Of a stretch of DNA of 57,903 bases, positions 7,436 through 16,221 are shown in pieces. The DNA lies in assembly GCA_046735115.1 (NCBI GenBank), contig JBKPSR010000043.1, forward strand, positions 1 to 57,903, read 5' to 3'. Both the position numbers and the translations under genes were made by a program. Numbering within the stretch: position 1 is the stretch's first letter; each line of letters opens with the position of its first letter. The notes under the pieces are model-generated. The model was given only the letters and a program-made list of their open reading frames with translations, had not been told where the DNA came from and made no database searches. Source of the stretch: JACVRW01 sp046735115 (GTDB lineage Bacteria > Actinomycetota > Thermoleophilia > Solirubrobacterales > Thermoleophilaceae).

Positions 7436-8549
7436 GTGCGGCCTCGACTCGCTCGAGGGCCTGCCGCTCGGCGACCTCGATCGGCGTGACGTCTTCCGCC
7501 TGGGCGGTCTCGAGCGCTGAGTCGAGGCGCCCCATCGCGCCCGCGATCAGGTCCGCCTCGCCGGCGCCGTCCTGTCGCCGTTGCGCACGCACCGGGCCGC
7601 GTCCGGTGCGAGGCGACTGCTTCTGCCACTCCATCGAGACGTGGATCAGGCCGCCGCAGTTGGCGAGGAAGTCCGGTACGTAGACGATGTCGCGCCCCAT
7701 GAGCGTGCGCGCCACCCGCCGGTCCGTCAGCGGATTGTTGGCCGCGCCGGCCACGACGCGGCAGTCGATCGAGCGCGCGAGCGCGTCGTCGATCAGGCCG
7801 CCGGCGGCGCAGGGCGCCAGCACGTCCAGCTCGGTGGCGAGGATGGCCTCCGCGGATGGTGCGATCTCGATGCCGCAGTCGGCGGCGAGACATTCGCAGC
7901 GGCTTGCGTCGAGGTCGCAGCCTATGACCTGCGCGCCGGACTGTGTGAGCTTCGCGGCGAGCGCCGAGCCGACCTTGCCGAGTCCGACGACGCCCACACG
8001 GCGTCCTTCGAAGTCGTCTGAGCCCGTCGCCGCGGCGAGGCCGCGGCCCATCGCCTGGAAGACCGTCTCTGCGGTGATTGGGGAGGGATCGCCGCCGCCG
8101 CCGTTCGAGACCGAGCGCCCGACGGCGAAGCGGGTGAAGCGGGCGACGTGGTCGATGTCGTCCGTGGACGTGCCTATGTCCTCCGCGGTGATGTAGGCCC
8201 CGTCGAGGCCGTCGATGACCCGGGCCGCCGCCTCGAGCCGCGCGCTACGCATCTGCGTCAGGCCGTCGTCGATCATCACAGCCTTGCCGCCGCCGAGGTC
8301 GAGCCCGGCGGCCGACGCCTTCAGCGTCATCGTCCGCGCCAGGCCCATTACGTCCTCGAGCGCCTCGCGAAGCCCGCCGGGGTAGCGCTTCACACGCATG
8401 CCTCCGAGCGCGGGGCCGAGCACCGTCGAGTGCACCGCCACGATGAACCGCAGCCCCGTTTCCTTGTCCTGGCGGATGACGATCTGCTCGTGATCGTCAT
8501 CGGCCAGCGGGATGGCGGTCACCTGCTCATGGCGCGTTGCAATGGTCAT
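7422..8549 (-). CDS. Leu/Val/Glu-type amino acid dehydrogenase
   Basis: The 375-aa protein matches the NAD-dependent Glu/Leu/Phe/Val dehydrogenase family and is nearest in size to leucine/valine dehydrogenase. The N-terminal substrate domain carries GGMRVKRYP and the catalytic-lysine segment LDLGGGKAVM. The Rossmann motif is GVVGLGKVGSALAAKL (residues about 176-191), followed by a D that fits NAD binding (CDLDA). It interconverts a branched-chain amino acid and its 2-oxo acid. The ATG at 8549 (MTIATRHEQ) is chosen over longer options. It is followed by the GntR/FCD gene and divergent from the 2-oxoacid oxidoreductase, so transamination or deamination products could feed that enzyme. Confidence 0.88.
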   Translation of the reverse strand: MTIATRHEQVTAIPLADDDHEQIVIRQDKETGLRFIVAVHSTVLGPALGGMRVKRYPGGLREALEDVMGLARTMTLKASAAGLDLGGGKAVMIDDGLTQMRSARLEAAARVIDGLDGAYITAEDIGTSTDDIDHVARFTRFAVGRSVSNGGGGDPSPITAETVFQAMGRGLAAATGSDDFEGRRVGVVGLGKVGSALAAKLTQSGAQVIGCDLDASRCECLAADCGIEIAPSAEAILATELDVLAPCAAGGLIDDALARSIDCRVVAGAANNPLTDRRVARTLMGRDIVYVPDFLANCGGLIHVSMEWQKQSPRTGRGPVRAQRRQDGAGEADLIAGAMGRLDSALETAQAEDVTPIEVAERQALERVEAARAQR

Positions 8550-8668
8550 CGTACTTGACCTTATACCCTGTCTCTCGGCTATCAATGCTGACAGCCCAGT
8601 CGCTTCTGTCTGCCACCAATGGTAAGGTATGTTTCCCAATCGCGGGCAGAGGGAAGGGGACAACTGGG
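8550..8668. promoter_or_regulatory. Divergent promoter region, dehydrogenase / oxidoreductase
   Basis: For the minus strand, TATAAG (8560-8565) lies 10 nt before the dehydrogenase ATG, and TTGATA (8580-8585) lies 14 nt further up, a short spacing. The palindrome ACCAATGGT (8617-8625) is a candidate half-site for the GntR/FCD regulator. A purine-rich ribosome site (AGAGGGAAGGGG, 8649-8660) precedes the oxidoreductase ATG. Confidence 0.4.
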
Positions 8669-11600
8669 ATGTCGATCGCCGTACGCAAGCCTGCCGTTCC
8701 GGGCCCGGGCCACCCCGGCGGGCAGCGCTTCCGCCGGCCCGGCGACGACAACGGGGGCCGTCGCGGCTCGCATCGCGACATCTCGCTCGACGACAAGTAC
8801 CTCCTCGAGGAGGGCCGCATCCTCCTGACGGGCCTCCAGGGCCTCGTGCGCCTGCCGCTCGACCAGCACCGCGCAGACCTCCGCCGCGGGCTCAAGACCG
8901 GGACGATGATCTCCGGATACCAGGGCTCGCCGCTCGGCGGCCTCGACAAGGAGCTCGCGCGCAACCGCGAGCTGGTCGAGGGCCACCACGTACGCCACGT
9001 GCCCGGCCTGAACGAGGAGCTCGGCGCCACCTCCGCCTGGGGCAGCCAGCTGGCCGGCCGGCTGCCGGGCTCGAAGTACGACGGCGTGATCGCGATGTGG
9101 TACGGCAAGGCCCCGGGGCTCGACCGCGCGGCCGACTCGCTCCGCCACGGAAACTTCGTCGGCGTCTCGCGGACAGGCGGGGCGCTGGCGGTGGTCGGGG
9201 ACGACCCGGGCTGCAAGTCGTCGACGATCCCGAGCGCCTCCGAGTCATTCTTCGCGAGCCTCCAGATGCCGGTCTATTTCCCCGGCAACGTCCAGGAGGT
9301 CCTCGACCTGGGGCTGCACGCGCTGGCGTGCTCGCGCGCGTCCGGGCTGTGGTCGGGCTTCAAGATCGTCACGAGCGTGGCCGACGCCGTCGGCACCGCC
9401 GCCGTCGCTCGCGACCGCGTCATGCCGGTGATGCCCATGGTCGAGTGGAACGGCAAGCCCTACGAGCACGTTCCGGACGGCAACCTCCTCGCGCCCGCCT
9501 CGCTCGAGATGGAGCGAACGCTGTTAGGCCCGCGCACCGAGCTCGCGCTCGCCTATGCGCGGGAGAACGGCGTCAACCGGATCGAGGGCGCGCCAGACGC
9601 CTGGCTCGGCGTGGTCGCCGGCGGGAAGACGTACTACGACCTGATGCACGCGCTGCGCGGGCTGGGCCTCGACGGGACCGCCCTCGAGCGCGCCGGCATC
9701 CGGATCCTCAAGCTGGGGATGATCTGGCCGCTCGAGCACGAGATCGCGCGCGAGTTCGCGAGCGGGCTCGACGAGGTCGTCGTGGCCGAGGAGAAGGGAC
9801 CCTTCCTCGAAACGCTCCTCAAGGACGCGCTCTACGGCACCGCGAACGCGCCGCGCATCCTCGGCAAGCGCGACGAGCACGGCGAGACGCTGCTCCCGCG
9901 CGAGCTCGATCTCGACGCGGATCAGATCGCCCGCGCGCTGGCGGCGCGGCTCGAGGCGCGCGGGGTGCGGATCGACTCGGTTGAGGCGCGGCTCCGCAGG
10001 CTCGCCGAGATCCACGGCCGCCCGGCCGAGCTGCCGATGGCGCAGCGCACGCCCTTCTTCTGCTCGGGCTGCCCGCACAACAGCTCGGTGCAGGCGCCGG
10101 ACGGCACCCTCGTGGGCGCCGGGATCGGCTGCCACACGATGATCCTGCTGAGCCCCGAGGGCAAGGGTGAGATCACAGGCATCACGCAGATGGGCGGCGA
10201 GGGTGCGCAGTGGATCGGCATGGCGCCGTTCACCGAGGACACCCACCTGGTGCAGAACCTGGGCGACGGCACCTTCCACCACTCCGGCTCACTCGCCGTA
10301 CGCGCCGCGGTAGCCGCCGGCGTGAACATCACCTACAAGCTGCTCTACAACGACCACGTCGCGATGACGGGCGGCCAGGACATCGAGGGCCAGCTGAGCG
10401 TGCCGGACCTCACGCGCTGGCTGGAGCTCGAGGGAGTCCGCCGGATCATCATCACGGCCGAGGACACGAGCCGCTACAAGGGCGTCGAGCTCGCCGACAT
10501 CGCCGAGGTGCGTGATCGCTCCGAGCTGCTCGTGGCGCAGCAGGAGCTCGCCGGCGTCGAGGGCGTGACCGTGCTGATCCACGACCAGGAGTGCGCGGCC
10601 GAGCTGCGCCGCAAGCGCAAGCGCGGCAAGGCGGCCGAGCCGACCGAGCGAGTCTGGATCAACGAGCGCGTCTGCGAGGGCTGCGGCGACTGCGGCCAGA
10701 AGTCGAACTGCCTGTCGGTGATCCCCGTGGAGACCGAGTTCGGCCGCAAGACCCAGATCCATCAGGCCTCGTGCAACAAGGACTTCTCCTGCCTCGAGGG
10801 CGACTGCCCGTCGTTCCTCACGGTCGTGCCCGGCAAGAAGGCGAAGCACGAGATGCCGCCGCTCGACCTCGAGCTGCCGGAGCCGCGCCGGCTCGTCGGG
10901 AGCGACGACTTCGGCGTGCGGATGATGGGCATCGGCGGCACGGGCGTCGTGACCGTCAACCAGGTGCTCGGCATGGCGGCCTTGATCGACGGCATGCACG
11001 TGTCCGGACTGGACCAGACCGGCCTCTCGCAGAAAGGCGGCCCCGTGATCTCGGACCTGCGGATCACGCGCGAGCCGCTCGCCGCCGCCAGCAAGGCGCC
11101 CGCCGGCAGCATCGACCTCTACCTGGGCTTCGACCTGCTCGGCGCCGCCAACCCGAAGAACCTCGTCACGGCCGATCGCGAGCGCACCGTCGCCGTGGTG
11201 TCCACGAGCGCGGTGCCGACCGGGCGCATGGTCGTCGACGTCGACGAACGCTTCCCGGAGCTCGCCCCGGAGCTCGACAAGATCGACGCCGCCACGCGCA
11301 AGGAGCACAACCTCTATCTCGACGCGCAGCGGCTGTCGGAGCGGCTGTTCGGCGACCACATGATGACCAACACGCTCGCGCTGGGAGCGGCCTACCAGCG
11401 CGGGCTGCTGCCGGTGTCGGCCGAGGCTCTCGAGTCGGCGATCGAGCTGAACGGGGCCGCCGTCGAGAAGAACCTGGCGGCCCTGCGATGGGGCCGCGCC
11501 CTGGTCGCCGACCCGGACTCTGTGGAGGAGGCCACGCGCGAGCCGGAGGCTGTCGTGCCGGTGCGCGAGCTGACCGAGACCGAGGAGTACCTGGTGGGGC

Positions 11601-12274
11601 TCGCCGTCAATGGCGACCGCGGCGAGCTGCGCCGGCTGGCCGAGGTGCGCGTGCCGGAGCTCGTGGCTTTCCAGGACGCGGACTGGGCGCGCCGCTGGGC
11701 CGAGGCCGTGCGCCACGTGCACGTGGTCGAGCAGGAGCGCACGCCGGGGCACTCGGAGCTCACCGAGGCCGTGGCGCAGCAGCTCTACAAGCTGATGTCC
11801 TACAAGGACGAGTACGAAGTCGCGCGCCTGCACCTCGACGCCGTCGAGCGCGCCAAGCTCGGCGCCGAGTTCGGCGAGGACGCGAAGGTCTACTTCATGC
11901 TCCACCCGCCACTGCTGCGCGCGCTGGGCCTGAAGCGCAAGCTGAAGCTCGGTCGCTGGTTCGTGCCCGCCTTCCGCCTGCTCTACCGGATGCGCGGGCT
12001 GCGCGGGCGCCGCCTCGACCCGTTCGGGCGCGCCGAGGTTCGGCGCGTCGAGCGCGTCCTGATCGACGAGTACAGAGGCCTCGTCGAGGAGGCTCTCTCG
12101 CTACTCACCCCGGACACGCACGCGACCGCTCTCGAGCTGCTCGAGCTGCCCGACGTGATCCGCGGTTACGAGGAGATCAAGCTGCGGAACGTGGTGCTGT
12201 TCCGCAAGCGGGCGGAGGCGCTGCTGAAGCGCCTGCGCGCCGGGAAGCCCGCGCCCGAGATCGTCACGCACTGA
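8669..12274 (+). CDS. Indolepyruvate ferredoxin oxidoreductase, fused subunits
   Basis: A 1201-aa fusion of the IorA and IorB parts. From N to C it has: a pyruvate-oxidoreductase-like domain beginning GTMISGYQGSPLGGLD; a mid-region with FFCSGCPHNSS; a thiamine-diphosphate domain (QMGGEGAQWIGM, then GDGTFHHSGSLAV and later NDHVAMTGGQ); a Cys-rich ferredoxin-like segment (CEGCGDCGQKSNC...CNKDFSCLEGDCPS) for Fe-S clusters; and the gamma-type domain (MGIGGTGVVTVNQ...GLDQTGLSQKGGPV). It oxidatively decarboxylates aryl-2-oxo acids such as indolepyruvate to acyl-CoA, reducing ferredoxin. The ATG at 8669 follows a strong ribosome site; the upstream in-frame ATG at 8537 lies inside the dehydrogenase gene. 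It probably works with the neighbouring amino acid dehydrogenase in amino-acid catabolism. Confidence 0.92.
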   Translation: MSIAVRKPAVPGPGHPGGQRFRRPGDDNGGRRGSHRDISLDDKYLLEEGRILLTGLQGLVRLPLDQHRADLRRGLKTGTMISGYQGSPLGGLDKELARNRELVEGHHVRHVPGLNEELGATSAWGSQLAGRLPGSKYDGVIAMWYGKAPGLDRAADSLRHGNFVGVSRTGGALAVVGDDPGCKSSTIPSASESFFASLQMPVYFPGNVQEVLDLGLHALACSRASGLWSGFKIVTSVADAVGTAAVARDRVMPVMPMVEWNGKPYEHVPDGNLLAPASLEMERTLLGPRTELALAYARENGVNRIEGAPDAWLGVVAGGKTYYDLMHALRGLGLDGTALERAGIRILKLGMIWPLEHEIAREFASGLDEVVVAEEKGPFLETLLKDALYGTANAPRILGKRDEHGETLLPRELDLDADQIARALAARLEARGVRIDSVEARLRRLAEIHGRPAELPMAQRTPFFCSGCPHNSSVQAPDGTLVGAGIGCHTMILLSPEGKGEITGITQMGGEGAQWIGMAPFTEDTHLVQNLGDGTFHHSGSLAVRAAVAAGVNITYKLLYNDHVAMTGGQDIEGQLSVPDLTRWLELEGVRRIIITAEDTSRYKGVELADIAEVRDRSELLVAQQELAGVEGVTVLIHDQECAAELRRKRKRGKAAEPTERVWINERVCEGCGDCGQKSNCLSVIPVETEFGRKTQIHQASCNKDFSCLEGDCPSFLTVVPGKKAKHEMPPLDLELPEPRRLVGSDDFGVRMMGIGGTGVVTVNQVLGMAALIDGMHVSGLDQTGLSQKGGPVISDLRITREPLAAASKAPAGSIDLYLGFDLLGAANPKNLVTADRERTVAVVSTSAVPTGRMVVDVDERFPELAPELDKIDAATRKEHNLYLDAQRLSERLFGDHMMTNTLALGAAYQRGLLPVSAEALESAIELNGAAVEKNLAALRWGRALVADPDSVEEATREPEAVVPVRELTETEEYLVGLAVNGDRGELRRLAEVRVPELVAFQDADWARRWAEAVRHVHVVEQERTPGHSELTEAVAQQLYKLMSYKDEYEVARLHLDAVERAKLGAEFGEDAKVYFMLHPPLLRALGLKRKLKLGRWFVPAFRLLYRMRGLRGRRLDPFGRAEVRRVERVLIDEYRGLVEEALSLLTPDTHATALELLELPDVIRGYEEIKLRNVVLFRKRAEALLKRLRAGKPAPEIVTH

Positions 12275-12323
12275 GTCGCGCGGCGTTGGGACCTTCCCCC
12301 TCGCCGTCGCTAGCGTCAAAGGC

Positions 12324-13166
12324 ATGGACGTCTTCGCCATCGGCGGTGACCTCGAGGTCCACCGCCTCGGGTTCGGCGCCATGCGCATCACGGGGGATGG
12401 CATCTGGGGTCCCCCTGACGACCCGGAGGAGGCGAGGCGCCTCCTCCGGCGCGTCGTCGAGCTCGGTATCGATCTGATCGACACGGCCGACTCGTATGGC
12501 CCTGACGTGAGCGAGAACCTGATCGCGGGGGCGCTCCATCCGTATCCGGACGGCCTCGTGATCGCCACGAAGGGCGGCCTGCTCAGGACGGGACCGGGCC
12601 GGTGGCCGAGCGACGCGCGGCCGGAGCATCTGAGGGAGGCGTGCGAGGGCAGCCTGCGGCGGCTCAAGGTCGACCGGATCGACCTCTACCAGCTTCACTC
12701 GCCGGACAGCAAGGTGCCTTTCGAGGACTCGGTGGGCGCGCTCAAGGAGCTGCAGGACGAGGGGAGGATCCGCCACATCGGGATGTCGAACGTCTCGGTC
12801 GAGGAGCTCGAGCGTGCGCGGGCGATCGTCGAGGTGGTGACGGTGCAGAACCGCTACAGCCTCGAGGACCGGCACTCCGAGGACGTGCTGGAGGCCTGCG
12901 AGCAGGCTGGGATCGGCTTCATCCCCTGGTTTCCGCTCGCGACGGGCCATCTGGCCGAGCCGGACGGTCCGCTCGGCCGGATCGCCGACGAGCACGACGC
13001 CACGCCCGCGCAGATCGCGCTTGCGTGGCTGCTGGCGCGCTCACCGGTGATGCTGCCGATCCCCGGCACCTCGTCGGTGGAGCACCTGGAGGAGAACGTC
13101 GCCGCGCTGGACATCGAGCTCTCACCGGAGGAGGTGACGGAGATTGGAAGCGCGTCCGAGGGGTAA
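12324..13166 (+). CDS. Aldo/keto reductase
   Basis: A 280-aa single-domain TIM-barrel oxidoreductase of the AKR superfamily. The catalytic tetrad is visible: Asp and Tyr in DTADSYG (residues about 53-59), Lys in ATKGG, His in LYQLHSPD. The NADPH-binding C-terminal part LPIPGTSSVEHLEEN is typical. Substrate unknown. TAGCGT (12309-12314) lies 9 nt before the ATG, so the mRNA may be nearly leaderless. Its last codons overlap nothing, but the VOC gene follows after 10 nt. Confidence 0.92.
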   Translation: MDVFAIGGDLEVHRLGFGAMRITGDGIWGPPDDPEEARRLLRRVVELGIDLIDTADSYGPDVSENLIAGALHPYPDGLVIATKGGLLRTGPGRWPSDARPEHLREACEGSLRRLKVDRIDLYQLHSPDSKVPFEDSVGALKELQDEGRIRHIGMSNVSVEELERARAIVEVVTVQNRYSLEDRHSEDVLEACEQAGIGFIPWFPLATGHLAEPDGPLGRIADEHDATPAQIALAWLLARSPVMLPIPGTSSVEHLEENVAALDIELSPEEVTEIGSASEG

Positions 13167-13176
13167 GGGGTTCGCC

Positions 13177-13866
13177 ATGTCGAATGCAATCGCACCGACC
13201 AGCCTGGATCACGTGGCGCTCTGGGTCGACGAACGGGACACCCTGGCCGCCTTCGTATGCGACCACCTCGGCATGCACGTGATCGAGGAGACCGACACGT
13301 TCACGCTCGTGGGGATCGAAGCGAAGCTCGGCAAGCTGACGCTCTTCGACGCAGAGGGCCCGCGCCAGCGCGGGGCGCTCCAGCGCCTGGTGCTGCGGGT
13401 GAGCGATCTGTCGGCGGTGGCCGAGTCGCTGCCGTTCGACGTCGCCGTGCGCGACGACGGCGTGGCCGCCTTCGAGGCCCCGGCGGGGCTGCCGCTCGGG
13501 CTGGTGGAGGCGCAGGGGCGCGACTTCGATCTCGACCATGTCGTGCTCGCGCTCGAGGATCCGGACACGGCGTTGGAACGCCTCGAGGGAATGGGCTTCG
13601 AGCGCCGGCCGGACGGCAGCGTCGGGGTCGCCGACCGCTTCGTACGCGTGGTGCGAGGCAACGGAGCCGACGGCGGTCGCCCCCTGCTCAACCATCTGGC
13701 CCTGCTGGTGGACGACGCCCACGGCGTGCAAGCAGAGGCCGAGGGCAACGGCGTGGAGATCGACGACGTGAAGGACGCGAAGAACACGTTCGCGGTCTTC
13801 CTGCGCGGCCCCGAGGGCGTCCGCATCGAGTACGTCGAGCACAAGCCCGGCTTCGCGCTCGTCTGA
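13177..13866 (+). CDS. VOC (glyoxalase-fold) family protein, two-domain
   Basis: A 229-aa protein made of two vicinal-oxygen-chelate modules. The first begins SLDHVALWVDERDTLAAF and the second FDLDHVVLALEDPDTA, with a later LNHLALLVDD and a C-terminal FLRGPEGVRIEYVEH. The His and Glu positions fit metal binding in this superfamily, which includes glyoxalases and ring-cleaving dioxygenases, so a specific reaction cannot be assigned. The ATG at 13177 was chosen. GGGTAA (13161-13166, containing the AKR stop) sits 10 nt upstream, the spacing seen for several genes here. Confidence 0.82.
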   Translation: MSNAIAPTSLDHVALWVDERDTLAAFVCDHLGMHVIEETDTFTLVGIEAKLGKLTLFDAEGPRQRGALQRLVLRVSDLSAVAESLPFDVAVRDDGVAAFEAPAGLPLGLVEAQGRDFDLDHVVLALEDPDTALERLEGMGFERRPDGSVGVADRFVRVVRGNGADGGRPLLNHLALLVDDAHGVQAEAEGNGVEIDDVKDAKNTFAVFLRGPEGVRIEYVEHKPGFALV

Positions 13867-13889
13867 CCGGGCGGCGCTGACCTCGCACG

Positions 13890-14984
13890 ATGCCCGACGT
13901 CGTCGTCGCGGGGGCTGGGATGGCAGGGCTGGTCGCGGCCGCCGAGGCGCGTCGCCTGGGTGCGGAGCCGCTCGTACTGGAGAAGCTGGCGCGGCCCGGC
14001 GGCTCCATGCGGCTGTCCAGCGGCGTCATCTGGCGCCACCGCGCCTTCGACGTCTTCCGCGCGGAATGTCCCGGCGGCGACCGGACTCTGCAACGACTCC
14101 TATTCGAGCGCATGGACGACGACCTCCGCTGGCTCGAGTCACTCGGCGCACCCGTCGTGCAACGGGACACCGGCAACCCGCTCACGACAGGCATCCGCTT
14201 CGACCCCGAGGGCCTGACGAATGCCCTGGTGGAGGCCGCGGGCGGATTGGTTGCCCCGGAGGGCACCGACGCCGGCGTCCGCGTCGCCGAGCGGGTGCGC
14301 GAGCCGACGGCCGACTTGCCGCTCGTGCTCGCCACGGGCGGCTTCGCGGCCGACCGCGCGCTCCTCGAGGAGCACGTGTCGCCGCAGGCGGGGCACGCCT
14401 TCCTGCGCGCCGCCCCGGGCGGGACCGGGGACGGTCTTCGCATCGGGCTCGAGGCGGGCGGCGCGACCAGCGCCGGCCTCGATCAGGTCTACGCGCGCGC
14501 GATGCCGGCTGCGCCCGCGCGCATCGGAGAGGACGACCTCGTGCGCCTCTCCCAGCTGTACGCGAAGCACGCGACCGTGACGAACGAGCGCGGAGAGCTT
14601 TACGAGACGCGCACGTGGTCGGAGACTGACGTCGCCCAGTGGCAGCTTCGCCAGCCGCGAGCGCGGGCCTGGTTCACGGTGCCGAGGGAGGGGATGGGCG
14701 AGCGTGTGCGCGACCGGACCGTGGCCGAGATGGTCGACGCGGCCGAGGCCGCGGGCGCCCCTGTCCGGCGCGCTGAAGACGATGTGACGGTGGAGACCGT
14801 GGCCGGAGTCACGACGACCCTCGGCGGACTTGCGATCGACGAGCACGCACGCGCCGCGCCCGGCGTGTTCGCATGCGGAGCGGACGCCGGCGGAATCGCG
14901 ACCGGCGGCTACGCGAGCGGGCTCGCAGCAGCCCTGGTATGCGGCCGAATAGCGGCGCGAGCCGCGCTCGGCGAGAGCCCATGA
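13890..14984 (+). CDS. FAD-binding flavoprotein (fumarate reductase/KstD-like)
   Basis: A 364-aa FAD-dependent oxidoreductase. The N-terminal dinucleotide fold is VVVAGAGMAGLVAAAEARRLG, followed by EKLARPGGSMRLSSG, and the C-terminal FAD segment is GVFACGADAGGIATGGYASGLA, typical of the FAD_binding_2 group (fumarate reductase, 3-ketosteroid dehydrogenase). It is shorter than the usual 450-560 residues, the capping domain being reduced. The substrate is unknown. Its TGA overlaps the ATG of the next gene (ATGA), so the two are translationally coupled. Confidence 0.85.
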   Translation: MPDVVVAGAGMAGLVAAAEARRLGAEPLVLEKLARPGGSMRLSSGVIWRHRAFDVFRAECPGGDRTLQRLLFERMDDDLRWLESLGAPVVQRDTGNPLTTGIRFDPEGLTNALVEAAGGLVAPEGTDAGVRVAERVREPTADLPLVLATGGFAADRALLEEHVSPQAGHAFLRAAPGGTGDGLRIGLEAGGATSAGLDQVYARAMPAAPARIGEDDLVRLSQLYAKHATVTNERGELYETRTWSETDVAQWQLRQPRARAWFTVPREGMGERVRDRTVAEMVDAAEAAGAPVRRAEDDVTVETVAGVTTTLGGLAIDEHARAAPGVFACGADAGGIATGGYASGLAAALVCGRIAARAALGESP

Positions 14985-16174
14985 GCAACGACCCCGATAC
15001 AGGCGGCTCCCCCGAGGCGGCCGGCTCCTCCGGCCCGCCCCCGCACCGCTTCGGCGAGAGCGAGCCCTTCACGGTCGGCCTCGAGGAGGAGCTTCTCGTC
15101 GTCGACTCCAAAACGCTCCAGCTTGCGCACGTCGCGGAGAAGATCCTTGCGGGAACGAGACTTCCGCGTGACAGGATCGACCACGAAGCCTTCCTCGCGG
15201 AGGTCGAGGTCCGCTCCGAGCCGGCCGGCTCGGTGGGCGAGGCGGTCGAGCAGCTGGCCGAGGGACGGCGCGAGGCGATCAGGGCAGGGGCGGAGCCCGC
15301 GGCGGCGAATGGGCGGGCGAGCCGGGGGGCAAATTCGGCCGGCGCCACCATCATGGCCGTCGGGCTGCATCCGGACGCGCGGCTGTTCGACGTCGCGCTC
15401 GTCCAGTCGGAGCGCTATGAGCGCGTCGAGCGGCAGATGCAGGGGCTGATCAAGAGGACGCCGGAGTGCGCGCTTCACGTGCACGTGGGCCTACCCGATC
15501 CGGACTCGGCTGTCGCCGCCATGAACGGGTTGCGGGAGCGCCTGCCGCTGCTGCACGGGCTGGGCGCAAACTCGCCATTCTGGTTCGGCCGTGACTCCGG
15601 CATGGCCAGCTCGCGCGCGGCGGTGATCCGCGCCTATCCGGGCCGCGGCATCCCGCCGGTGCTCGGCTCCTGGGATCAGTACCTCGCCTGCCTCGATGCC
15701 GTCCACGCAGGCGGCGGTCCGACCGACCACACGATGGTCTGGTGGGACGCGAGGCCGCAGCCCCGCCTCGGGACCGTCGAGCTACGCGAGGTCGACGTGC
15801 AGACCGACCTCGAGTCGGCAGGGGCCATCGCAGCGCTCACGCGCGCGATCGCGATGCGCGCCGTTGAGGAGCCGCTCACGGAGCGGGCTCCCGAGCAGGC
15901 GCTCCACTGGTCGAGCTTCAGGGCGGCGCGAGACGGCCTCGACGCAGAGATCTACATCGACGGCTCGCCGAGACCGCTTCGGGAGGTGGCGGAGACGGTG
16001 CTGGGACGCCTCGGCGAGGCCGACCCCGAGATCGACGGCATAAGGCGAATCGTCCGCGAGGGCAACGGAGCGGACCGGCAGCGCGCCGCCTTCAAAGCCG
16101 GCGGCATGCCGGGCCTGCTCCGCCACCTCGCGGACGGAACCTCGAGGGGGTCAGACCCCCTCGAGGTTGGTTGA
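14981..16174 (+). CDS. Carboxylate-amine ligase, GCS2 (YbdK) family
   Basis: A 397-aa member of the glutamate-cysteine ligase 2 family, with PFTVGLEEELLVVD at the N-terminus (ATP/Mg2+-binding EEE segment), CALHVHVGLPD and a WWDARPQPRLGTVELREVDVQ core. Family members make gamma-glutamyl or related amide bonds with ATP; bacterial YbdK-type proteins show weak glutamate-cysteine ligase activity. Start ATG 14981 overlaps the previous stop. The last residues (GTSRGSDPLEVG) are encoded by a 31-bp palindrome, so the natural C-terminus may have been altered by insertion of a repeat. Confidence 0.87.
   Translation: MSNDPDTGGSPEAAGSSGPPPHRFGESEPFTVGLEEELLVVDSKTLQLAHVAEKILAGTRLPRDRIDHEAFLAEVEVRSEPAGSVGEAVEQLAEGRREAIRAGAEPAAANGRASRGANSAGATIMAVGLHPDARLFDVALVQSERYERVERQMQGLIKRTPECALHVHVGLPDPDSAVAAMNGLRERLPLLHGLGANSPFWFGRDSGMASSRAAVIRAYPGRGIPPVLGSWDQYLACLDAVHAGGGPTDHTMVWWDARPQPRLGTVELREVDVQTDLESAGAIAALTRAIAMRAVEEPLTERAPEQALHWSSFRAARDGLDAEIYIDGSPRPLREVAETVLGRLGEADPEIDGIRRIVREGNGADRQRAAFKAGGMPGLLRHLADGTSRGSDPLEVG
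16138..16168. repeat. Perfect 15-bp palindrome inside the ligase 3' end
   Basis: AACCTCGAGGGGGTC and its exact reverse complement flank a single central A. The structure falls in the last 37 nt of the GCS2-family gene and encodes Ser-Asp-Pro around its centre. The inner GGGGGTCAGACCCCC resembles REP-like palindromes that recur in many GC-rich genomes. It could act as a terminator-like hairpin without a U-tract or be a mobile palindromic unit. Confidence 0.85.
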
Positions 16175-16191
16175 GGGTCAGCGGGAGCTTC

Positions 16192-16212
16192 GCGCCGGGC
16201 ACCGCCCGGCGC
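16192..16212. repeat. Dispersed hairpin repeat, copy 1
   Basis: GCGCCGGGC-ACC-GCCCGGCGC forms a perfect 9-bp stem with a 3-nt loop, followed by TTGC. It sits in the 47-bp gap between convergent genes and would suit a bidirectional terminator. A second copy with one compensated base pair lies at 54366-54386. Confidence 0.8.
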
Positions 16213-16221
16213 TTGCCGAAA

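Noticed and set aside
10289..11905. 538-codon minus-strand frame inside the oxidoreductase
   Set aside because: Mirror of a strongly conserved gene in high-GC DNA; the translation is His/Arg/Ala-rich with no motifs.
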